Assembly: GCA_910577325.1 (NCBI GenBank)
Contig: CAJTMR010000005.1
Span: 1-64,000 of the forward strand
DNA length: 64,000 nucleotides
DNA from: an uncultured Parabacteroides sp.
GTDB lineage: Bacteria; Bacteroidota; Bacteroidia; Bacteroidales; Tannerellaceae
Direction of reading: 5' to 3'
The position numbers were made by a program, and so were the translations under genes. The notes under the pieces were generated by a model that had not been told where the DNA came from, did no database searches, and saw only the letters and a program-made list of their open reading frames with translations. Position 1 is the first letter of the stretch. Each line of letters begins with the position of its first letter. Shown one piece after another: positions 34,893-42,980 of this stretch.

Positions 34893-36683
34893 TTATTCAA
34901 CCCAAAATTCATTTTGAATCAAGTTCGGGTTATAAATCAAATCCTGTGTTGAAATCGGAGTATAATAGTATTTAGGATCGACAAAGCTCCAACTTCCTAC
35001 TTGTGAAATCATACGGATATGTCCCTTATTCCCTTCAGTAAGCGAATAGGTATTGCCTTCCAATATTTCAACTTGCAAATTATATTTATCTTTATCCGCC
35101 TGCGGAATGGCATCCGCATCCGCCTTCGTCGCAACAATAGCATAATCAGGCAGTCCATCACCCGTCACATCCAGATAACCAGGTTCCAAATAAACTCCTT
35201 CCGGCACATTGGCAAGGAGTTTTCCACAACCCCAACGTCTCAAATCACCATAACGGAAACCTTCACACGCCAACTCAATACGACGTTCGCGGCGTATTTC
35301 ATAAACAGCCCCTTTCTGTGAAGAAGAAACATTCGGATAACGGTTTGCCTGAACCGGATCGATGTTGCTCAACCAACCAGCCAACGAAGCGCGCGGCATC
35401 CCCACACGATCACGTAACAAATTGACCGTCCGGTCTACATCATCCTGCGTCAACTCACCCAGTTCGGCTTTCGCTTCGGCATACATCAACAACACTTCGG
35501 CATAACGGATCAAAGGAAGATCCGTATAAGAACTATTCCATGTTATTTGGTCGACTGCACGAGGCGAAAATTTCACCTGCGGATACCCACCCATCGTCAA
35601 CTTCGGACGACACGGCTCCACTTTATCAGCCCGGACAAAACCCGGTGTCATAAAAGTCTGACGCATACGCGGGTCACGGTTCTCGAATACCTCCGTAAAC
35701 TTTTTAGTCGCATAATCCGGCACATCCTGGAAGCGTTTCGTTTTTCCATCTTCCACGACCAAATAGTCTTCCATCAAATCACGAGACATACTGGAATTGA
35801 AATCAAACAATAGTCCTCCGGCATTATGATAACGCCCCAAAGCCTTATCGTAATCTTCATAGATAATCATTTCTTTATTATTACTCAAGTCTTGGCTGCA
35901 GAACAAAGCTTCATAAGCATCCATCTCACCGGATTTGCTTGTCGCCAACTCATACATCCCTGAATCCATAATCTTTTGACAGGCCTCTACTGCGACTCTC
36001 AAAAAACGTTCCGAATCATTCAGTTTCAATTCCGAATGATATTTGCGCCAGCAACCTTCAGCCAAGGCGATACGAGCCTGCATTGCCAAAGCGCCATTTC
36101 TAAACCAACGGGTGCGGCTGGTTCCGTTCTTCATATAAGCGGCAGCAAAATCCAAATCCGCCATGACAGAGTCCACGACTAACGAACGAGGATCTTGTGT
36201 CTTATAAAGCAAATCCTTATCTGTTGTCTGCAAATCACGACTATACCAAGGGACATCCGAATAAGTCAATACTTTATCATAATACAATTTAGCGCGGAAC
36301 ATACGAGCCAGACCTATATAATGGTTTATCTCGGCAGCATCACCTACCACTTTTCCGGTTCTTGCCAGCATAAAATTGACATTCCGGATCTTTTCCCAAT
36401 TCCACACCTTTTGATTATCCGGATTCACTTCTCCACGCATCATGCTATAAATATCCTGGCTCTCCGTATAAATCATATTATCGGAAGGCGCGTCCGTATA
36501 ACCGGATGTGATATTTTCATACAGACCATTCGTATAGGCTTCCAAATCACTCACATTATTGAAAAAGCCATCTTCCGTTATTGAAGTTTCCGGATATTTT
36601 TCCAGAAAAGAGTCGTTACATCCGCTTAGTCCCAAAAGGCCGATGCATCCGAACAGCCCTATTTTTATAGTATTCTTTATCAT
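34893..36683 (-). CDS. RagB/SusD-family glycan-binding lipoprotein
   Basis: A 596-residue surface lipoprotein with lipobox GLSGC (Cys22). The SusD N-domain starts FLEKYPETSITEDGFFNNVSDLEAY and carries four TPR-like helices; the C-terminal block LPLIRYAEVLLMYAEAKAELG and YEIRRERRIELACEGFRYGDLRRWG is diagnostic. It forms a lid on the SusC partner and hands over the glycan. The gene follows the SusC gene by 21 bases. The substrate cannot be read from the sequence; the neighbouring GH2 suggests a beta-galactoside-containing glycan. Confidence 0.94.
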   Translation of the reverse strand: MIKNTIKIGLFGCIGLLGLSGCNDSFLEKYPETSITEDGFFNNVSDLEAYTNGLYENITSGYTDAPSDNMIYTESQDIYSMMRGEVNPDNQKVWNWEKIRNVNFMLARTGKVVGDAAEINHYIGLARMFRAKLYYDKVLTYSDVPWYSRDLQTTDKDLLYKTQDPRSLVVDSVMADLDFAAAYMKNGTSRTRWFRNGALAMQARIALAEGCWRKYHSELKLNDSERFLRVAVEACQKIMDSGMYELATSKSGEMDAYEALFCSQDLSNNKEMIIYEDYDKALGRYHNAGGLLFDFNSSMSRDLMEDYLVVEDGKTKRFQDVPDYATKKFTEVFENRDPRMRQTFMTPGFVRADKVEPCRPKLTMGGYPQVKFSPRAVDQITWNSSYTDLPLIRYAEVLLMYAEAKAELGELTQDDVDRTVNLLRDRVGMPRASLAGWLSNIDPVQANRYPNVSSSQKGAVYEIRRERRIELACEGFRYGDLRRWGCGKLLANVPEGVYLEPGYLDVTGDGLPDYAIVATKADADAIPQADKDKYNLQVEILEGNTYSLTEGNKGHIRMISQVGSWSFVDPKYYYTPISTQDLIYNPNLIQNEFWVE

Positions 36684-36704
36684 AACTTTTCTGTTTTATT
36701 AAAT

Positions 36705-39700
36705 TTAGAATGTAACATTTAAACCGAAAGAATAGGAACGTTGCAACGGGTATATCTGTCCGCCCAAACATTCCGGATCCATCTTGTAATACTTGTAAAG
36801 ACCGGTAATCTCACACAAATTATCGCCAGAAAAGAAAACACGAAGTCGACTGATATTCATTTTGCCAGTCCATTCTTTCGGCAAAGTATAACCGACCGTC
36901 AAGTTCTTCAGACGGGCATATGCCGCATTCTGCAAGTAACGTGTCTGTGGAACAGCAAGGCCCCTGTCTGCGACATACGCCTGATACGATTTGACACGCG
37001 GGAAATACCCATTGGGATTTTCTTCCGTCCAATGATCGTAATAGTTACCGTATGTAAGATTCGTCCAAGGGTCGAAATACATGCCCCAGAAATACGGGTC
37101 TTTGGTCGGATAATAATCTTTTTTCATGATCCCCTGTAAGAACAAACTAAAATCAAATCCATTCCAATCCCCATTAAGAGTAAACCCGAACGCATAACGA
37201 GCACGATCATTGCCAATAATCGTATAATCTCCATGATCGTCCAGCGTATAAGCCCCCTTGTTGATCTTTCCGTCACCATTCAAGTCTTTATACTTCACAT
37301 CACCCGGAGCCATGGGAGGTGTATTAGGATAAGGGTCCACCTCCGTTTGATTGGCACTGTTGGCAATATCTTCCTCTGAAGTGAAGAAACCGTCATTCAC
37401 CAACCCCCAAATCTCACCCCATTCTTTTCCTACATAATGGTCTTTTAAACTACCTGTTGTATTGGCATATTTGGTAATCCAAGAACGGCTATCGCCTATA
37501 TTAAAACTGGCACTGTAGTTAAACGGTTTACCCGCCAATTTGAACTGATCACGCCAACTGACCGTTAAATCCCAACCCGTCGTTTTCAAATCGGCAGCAT
37601 TCTCCAATGGTACGCTCGTACCCAATACCAACGGTAATTGCGCTCCACTTCTCAACATATCCTTTGTACGGCGGATATACCCGTCCACTGTAGCAGTCAA
37701 GCGATTATCGAAGAAGTTCACATCCATACCCCAATCGGCAGTCGTCACCGTTTCCCAGGTCAAATCGCCCGCCACCAATCCCGGAGCGGATACATAAACA
37801 GGCTGTTTGCCATCCAAAATAACTTTTGTTTTTCCCGAACTCATCGTAGCCAAATAAGGATAATAATTATCCTTCAGATATTGATTGCCTAAACTACCAT
37901 AAGAAAAACGCAACTTCAAGAAGTTTACCACATCCCTCAACGGCTCAAAAAAGTTTTCCTCCGAAATCACCCATGCTGCCGAGCCGGAAGGATTAAAGAC
38001 GAAACGAGAATCGGTCGGGAAACGGGAAGTCCCGTCATAACGGGCATTGACAGCCAAAATATACCGGTTATTGAACGTATAATTCAAACGACCGAAAACA
38101 CTTCGGAAAGCCAATTCACGTATACGTTGGCTCACACTCATATCTCCTGTCGCCAAATTCAGCGTAGGCAAACCATCCGTGATCAACTCTTTACGCTGCG
38201 CATACTCGTACGACTCACGCCAACTCTCCTGATTATAACCGGCCATCGCCGTAAAATCATGCTTGCCATTGAAAACTTTATGGAAAGTAACATACGCATC
38301 GAACGTAGCGGTCGAAGCTTCCGTATTATCAAAAAAAGCTGAAGAAACCGAGTTCTGATACAAAATAGGAGTTTCCGGGCCTTTCCGGTAAGGGACGGAT
38401 AATTGCGCACCGTCCTTGTTGTTCCGATTCGCGACATACGCAAACGATCCGTTTAAGAATAAAACATCCTTGACAATATCAATCTTTGTCGTGAATTGGG
38501 TTGACAAAGTGGTTTTATTCTCTTTCTTGCGTCCACCCTCGGCAAAACGCCCGAAAATGGCAGCCCCATCTTCCGTATAAGTACCATCCGGATTATATAT
38601 AGGCACCAACGGGCTACGACGATTGACAGCCCAATAATAATCATCCCCCAAAAAATAAGGAGCATCATAATCGGACACCACCAAGCTCGTATTATTGCCG
38701 AGCGACCACCAATCGGTCAGTTTGAAATCCAGTTTGGAACGAAGGTTATAACGATTGAACTTATCCGTTCCCTGCGAGACCATACCGTCTTGATAATTAT
38801 AGCCTGCAGAGAAATAATAATTCAAACGTTCAGTCTTTCCGGAAACATCCACATTATGATTGGTAGAAAAAGCCAAATTCTTATACGCTTCTCCGAACCA
38901 GTCTGTTTGTCCAAAATAAGCATACGTTCCATCCGGCCTCAAAAAATAAGGAGAAACACTCGGGTCTTCCGAAACGCGCTTTGCATATTCCAATTCCTCT
39001 TGATTATGGTTAACTCCCCAAGGATAATAAAAATCATTACGAGCAACCGCAGCTTTATAGGGATCGGTTATGACATCGGCCATACTACTTAATTTACGCA
39101 TGGCAAAATTATTGTTATAGTTAACAGTCAGCTTTTCTTGTCCGGCAGTCTTGGTTGTCACCAAAATCACGCCAAAAGCGGCACGTGAACCGTAGATTGC
39201 TGCCGAAGCGGCATCCTTCAACACCGAAATGCTCCCGATGTCGGAAGGATTCATCCGGTTTAACTCTTCCGCAGAAGAAACCACGCCATCAATAACGACC
39301 AACGGGTCGCCGCCGTTGATAGAAGTCGTGCCACGTATATTGAAAGACGGAGAATCCGTAGCCTGACCACTACCGATTGTAACTGTCATATTGGCAACCG
39401 AACCTTGCAAGGCTTGTCCGACTGTCAGAACCGGTCGATTTTCCAGTACCTTTGTCGAAACTGTTGCCACCGCCCCGGATAAATCCACCTTTTTCTGCGT
39501 TCCATAACCGATCACGACCACTTCATCCAACGCTTCGCTATCCTCTTTCAAGACAACAGACATGGTCGCTTTCACCGGTATATTCTGAGTCTGATAGCCG
39601 ATATAGGAAATCGAAACAACAGCACCCTCAGACACGTCCGCCAATGAGAAATTACCATCGATATCCGTAACACATCCCATCGTCGTCCCTTTGATCGCGA

Positions 39701-40154
39701 CATTTACCCCAATCAACGGTTCTCCGCTTACGTCCTTCACATTCCCCGTGACGGTAATCTTCTTTTCCTGTTGCATCACAGGAATCGTTTTTTCCACTGC
39801 CTGCTTTTTGCGAACGATAATCTGGCGGTCATTAATAAGGTACTCGACATCCGTCCCGTCAAACATCTGTTGCAAAATGTTTTCAACACTGCGGTTCGTC
39901 ACATCGACATCCACCTTCCGGTTCAGATTGATGTTCGATCCATGATAAACAAATATAAATTCACTGTTTTTCTCGATATAAGAAAATACATCTTTAATGC
40001 TCCGGCCGTTCATTTGAACCGTCAGCATTGTTTGGGTAGCATACGAAGATCCTGCATAAACGGCAGACCCTCCATAACCGACCAGACATAAGGCTAAACA
40101 AGCACTTTTGAGAAAAGGAGTCGATTTTCGACTGAATCTTTCATTCTTTTTCAT
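36705..40154 (-). CDS. SusC/RagA TonB-dependent transporter with STN domain
   Basis: I take the start at the ATG of MKKNERFSRKS (40154), giving 1149 residues; the open frame extends 37 residues further without a signal-like start. A signal peptide (to about residue 34) precedes an STN domain (about 43-115), the signalling domain of FecA-type transporters. A carboxypeptidase-like barrel (ITVTGNVKDVSGEPLIGVNV) comes next, then the DEVVVIGYGTQKK box and the plug and beta-barrel. The STN domain fits control by the adjacent FecR/sigma pair: substrate binding would free the sigma factor. It works with the SusD protein for glycan uptake. Confidence 0.92.
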   Translation of the reverse strand: MKKNERFSRKSTPFLKSACLALCLVGYGGSAVYAGSSYATQTMLTVQMNGRSIKDVFSYIEKNSEFIFVYHGSNINLNRKVDVDVTNRSVENILQQMFDGTDVEYLINDRQIIVRKKQAVEKTIPVMQQEKKITVTGNVKDVSGEPLIGVNVAIKGTTMGCVTDIDGNFSLADVSEGAVVSISYIGYQTQNIPVKATMSVVLKEDSEALDEVVVIGYGTQKKVDLSGAVATVSTKVLENRPVLTVGQALQGSVANMTVTIGSGQATDSPSFNIRGTTSINGGDPLVVIDGVVSSAEELNRMNPSDIGSISVLKDAASAAIYGSRAAFGVILVTTKTAGQEKLTVNYNNNFAMRKLSSMADVITDPYKAAVARNDFYYPWGVNHNQEELEYAKRVSEDPSVSPYFLRPDGTYAYFGQTDWFGEAYKNLAFSTNHNVDVSGKTERLNYYFSAGYNYQDGMVSQGTDKFNRYNLRSKLDFKLTDWWSLGNNTSLVVSDYDAPYFLGDDYYWAVNRRSPLVPIYNPDGTYTEDGAAIFGRFAEGGRKKENKTTLSTQFTTKIDIVKDVLFLNGSFAYVANRNNKDGAQLSVPYRKGPETPILYQNSVSSAFFDNTEASTATFDAYVTFHKVFNGKHDFTAMAGYNQESWRESYEYAQRKELITDGLPTLNLATGDMSVSQRIRELAFRSVFGRLNYTFNNRYILAVNARYDGTSRFPTDSRFVFNPSGSAAWVISEENFFEPLRDVVNFLKLRFSYGSLGNQYLKDNYYPYLATMSSGKTKVILDGKQPVYVSAPGLVAGDLTWETVTTADWGMDVNFFDNRLTATVDGYIRRTKDMLRSGAQLPLVLGTSVPLENAADLKTTGWDLTVSWRDQFKLAGKPFNYSASFNIGDSRSWITKYANTTGSLKDHYVGKEWGEIWGLVNDGFFTSEEDIANSANQTEVDPYPNTPPMAPGDVKYKDLNGDGKINKGAYTLDDHGDYTIIGNDRARYAFGFTLNGDWNGFDFSLFLQGIMKKDYYPTKDPYFWGMYFDPWTNLTYGNYYDHWTEENPNGYFPRVKSYQAYVADRGLAVPQTRYLQNAAYARLKNLTVGYTLPKEWTGKMNISRLRVFFSGDNLCEITGLYKYYKMDPECLGGQIYPLQRSYSFGLNVTF

Positions 40155-40273
40155 ACATTTGTAACGTTTTTTCTTTGATACATAAAATTTTAGATTAAAC
40201 ATGTTCCCGAGTCGAACGATCTGACCCATCGTTCGACTCTTTTTTGATACAAAAAAGGATTTCACATAAACTT

Positions 40274-41389
40274 TTATTTTTTTGATATGATTATATCTTC
40301 ATTTTCATCCAAGCTATAAGTCAAATATAAAGACTGGCACAATATATTGACCACATCTTCCGGTTTTTCCCTTAAATCCAATTTACCCGAAACCGGAATA
40401 TTTTTTATCCGGCCGTCACACACGATCCGGCGTCCGTAATGCCGTGACAACCTTTCAAAAACGTCTCCTGCCGTCCTGTCGTTCAATAACATGATATTAT
40501 CTTTCCAACAGATATATTCGAAAACATCCACATCTTTGATATTCGAGTCTCCATCGTCTATCAAAATCAATTGGTTGGGAGACAAGACCGATTTTTTATT
40601 ATTCATGGTTTCCACTTCCACTTTACCTTCCACCAAGACGACCGAGGAGACCGCGTCTTCTTTATAGGCACAAATGTTGAACTGTGTACCCAGCACTTTC
40701 ACTTCAAAATCTTTCGTTTTAACAATAAAAGGACGTGAAGGATCTTTCTTTACATCCAAATAGACTTCCCCTTCGACGACAATCTCGCGCCTGTCTTCTT
40801 TAAAAAGAACCGGATAAATCACTCGGGAACCGGCATTGACATAGATTTTCGTTCCGTCCGAGAATGTTATGTCAGCTTTCCGGCCTTTGGGTACGACAAT
40901 TTGGTTTATCTCGTTTGCTCCTTCCTCCTTTTTGTGTTCCGTGAATTTCTTCACAACCTGACCATCCAATTCCGGCTCTCCGTCTTTTCCATATTTCACA
41001 GAAGATTCATCTTTTAGCTGCATGCGGTCATTGCTGGCAAACAAGATGACCTCATCTACCGGCAAAACCGGAACATCCTGATCCAGCAAGCTTAATGACA
41101 GGGTTGGTTCCTCCCTTCCGGATTGCCACCAACCGATCCCCACCGCCAACAGAATAACGGCCGATGCTGCCACAGCCGAAAAGGCATAGCGGATTTGTAA
41201 TCTTTTCGAACGTTTGCTTTCAAGCCGGTTCTCTACTTCTTTCCAGGACAAAAGCACATCTTCGCTGTCGACAAATTCAGCCTTATGCACTTTTTCCAAC
41301 AAATTTCTTCCGGCCTGAAAAAAAGAATCTTTATCCTGTATATTCTGTTTTCTATTCACAACTAACTTTTTTATCTCTATTACGGACAA
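40274..41389 (-). CDS. FecR-family anti-sigma factor
   Basis: A 371-residue inner-membrane protein. The N-terminal cytoplasmic part (1-65) should hold the sigma factor. One transmembrane helix lies at about 68-87. The periplasmic FecR domain (about 165-275) includes VPKGRKADITFSDGTKIYVNAGS, given here in two parts: VPKGRKADIT and FSDGTKIYVNAGS. A C-terminal DUF4974-like domain (about 290-371) faces the STN domain of SusC. It sits 15 bases after the sigma gene and 119 bases before the SusC start. Confidence 0.93.
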   Translation of the reverse strand: MSVIEIKKLVVNRKQNIQDKDSFFQAGRNLLEKVHKAEFVDSEDVLLSWKEVENRLESKRSKRLQIRYAFSAVAASAVILLAVGIGWWQSGREEPTLSLSLLDQDVPVLPVDEVILFASNDRMQLKDESSVKYGKDGEPELDGQVVKKFTEHKKEEGANEINQIVVPKGRKADITFSDGTKIYVNAGSRVIYPVLFKEDRREIVVEGEVYLDVKKDPSRPFIVKTKDFEVKVLGTQFNICAYKEDAVSSVVLVEGKVEVETMNNKKSVLSPNQLILIDDGDSNIKDVDVFEYICWKDNIMLLNDRTAGDVFERLSRHYGRRIVCDGRIKNIPVSGKLDLREKPEDVVNILCQSLYLTYSLDENEDIIISKK

Positions 41390-41404
41390 AAAAGTATTTG
41401 GTAC

Positions 41405-41971
41405 TCACTTTTTACAGGAAAAATGTTTTTTTTCAAAATATATTTTCTTCAATTTAGACAAACTTCTGAACAACAGGTTTTTGCTGGATTGATAATTTAT
41501 ACCTAATATCTCTGCTATATCCTCATGCTTCAATTCATTTACATAATAAAGATAAATGATTTCCCGTTGGTGAGAAGACAGTTCCGAAAAGGCACGCATA
41601 AGAAATCCGGAATAGGAATTCTTGTCTTCGTCTTCCAAAAACGAATCTTCTACGGTGAATTTGTCACCATACTCCTCAAGATCCTCCATTCTTTTTTCCT
41701 TCTCGATCGTGTCGATTATCCTATTCCGTAACGTTTTAAGCAAATATCCCTTTACGTTCAGCGTCGGAGAAAGTGTTGGATGATTCTGAATAATCTTTAT
41801 GAATACATCTTGTATGCAATCTTTTACCAGTTCTTTATCGGACACCAATTTCAAACCGTAATGATAAAGCAAGGAATAAAAACGGCAATACATTTCCTTA
41901 AATGCTTCCCTGTCTCCTTTCAAACATAACAGCCACAGATTTCCTTCTGATATATCATGCATAGCGGGCAA
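41405..41971 (-). CDS. ECF sigma-70 family RNA polymerase sigma factor
   Basis: A 188-residue sigma factor. Region 2 is REAFKEMYCRFYSLLYHYG to VKDCIQDVFIKI, and region 4 is LSSHQREIIYLYYVNELKHEDIAEI plus a helix-turn-helix (GINYQSSKNLLFRSL). A second Met at residue 4 (MHDIS) is a possible start. It directs transcription of the SusC/SusD genes when released by the FecR protein. It has a TAATTTTG box at 42001-41994; the second copy of the inverted-repeat element begins 88 bases further upstream. Confidence 0.93.
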   Translation of the reverse strand: MPAMHDISEGNLWLLCLKGDREAFKEMYCRFYSLLYHYGLKLVSDKELVKDCIQDVFIKIIQNHPTLSPTLNVKGYLLKTLRNRIIDTIEKEKRMEDLEEYGDKFTVEDSFLEDEDKNSYSGFLMRAFSELSSHQREIIYLYYVNELKHEDIAEILGINYQSSKNLLFRSLSKLKKIYFEKKHFSCKK

Positions 41972-41993
41972 TTGTGAGATTTTTTCTGCGGCG

Positions 41994-42001
41994 CAAAATT
42001 A
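41994..42001 (-). promoter_or_regulatory. Candidate promoter of the ECF sigma gene
   Basis: TAATTTTG on the minus strand matches TAnnTTTG, 23 bases before the ATG at 41971. No clear -33 box. Confidence 0.5.
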
Positions 42002-42089
42002 ACCTTATTTATTTGATAAAAAAAGAAAACAGTACTATTCCAGACATAAAAATCCGGATTCCGAATACACTGTCTTTTCTAAAACAATC

Positions 42090-42807
42090 CCAAGGCAACC
42101 GCACCAAAAATTGCTATCCGGAATCACTTCTCTTCTTCCGTGAAAAATTTCGCAAACCAACTATCATACTATCACATCCGGCCGTTAACTCCTGTTTCAC
42201 AATATGTTAAAACATGATAGTAGCTGTTTTTTACTATCATTCTACTATCATGCATCTATCATGCTTTTTACATGACTATTTATTTATATATCTGATAATA
42301 CGATATTTATGTTTGTATGGGCAAAAACAGCCATCGGCGAAAAAGATGCAAAAACGAGGCGTAAAAGTGCCTCCGACACGGCGGATAAACATCCCCGCAC
42401 CCACATAAAGGCCTCGCGCAGACCCGGGTCTGCACCTATCCCGCACCCGGGTCTGTGTGGTGAGTACACCCGGGTCTCAAGCGGATTTGCAAGCTGTTTT
42501 TGACAAAAGAAAAGCCTGTCTTGATGAAAAAAGAAGCCGTTTTAACATGTTTCGCACCTGTTTCTGAACGGTCCCTGTTTTCATCGTATGATTGACACAC
42601 AAGATGTTACGTTTTTTTGCCATGATGGTTGTGATAGGTGAATGATAGTTCAAAACGGCAACTATCACACAATAACACATTGGTTTTAAATAATATACGA
42701 ACAAATATGATAGTATGATGGTTGTTTTTGCAAAACATTTATAGTGTCAGTCCGTATCGATGGCGAAAACAAAGGGACACTTTATGATTTCGGTGCGGTT
42801 GCCCTGA
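42090..42807. mobile_element. Non-coding inverted-repeat element, copy B (about 718 bp)
   Basis: The second copy of the element at 12380-13102, in the same orientation. The right terminal repeat is perfect (42792-42807); the left end is CCAAGGCAACCGCACC (42090-42105), two changes from copy A. The heptamer array is kept but decayed: several units read CTATCAC, GTGATAG or ATGATGG. The three central ACCCGGGTCT boxes at 42422, 42445 and 42468 are all perfect, again 23 bp apart, and the first lies in the 16-bp palindrome GCAGACCCGGGTCTGC (42418-42433). The element lies between the ECF sigma gene promoter and the fimbria operon. Confidence 0.8.
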
Positions 42808-42980
42808 CAAATATAGGCAATAAACACAGAATATGAAAGAAATAGGTTGGGAAGACAAGTTCAACGGTATTCTATATGAATGGGAATGACTTTACGGGAC
42901 GTCTCCTGCCTTCACTTGAAAAGAGACAGGCGATTTATTCCTCTTTTTTGAATATAACCGCCCTTTCACCATAGGAATCT
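42808..42980. other. Gap between element B and the fimbrial tip gene
   Basis: TATATTTG on the minus strand (42815-42808) abuts the element end and could fire into it. A micro-ORF on the plus strand (42833-42889) reads MKEIGWEDKFNGILYEWE, 18 residues, and may be a gene remnant or chance. I see no clean terminator for the tip gene here. Confidence 0.35.
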
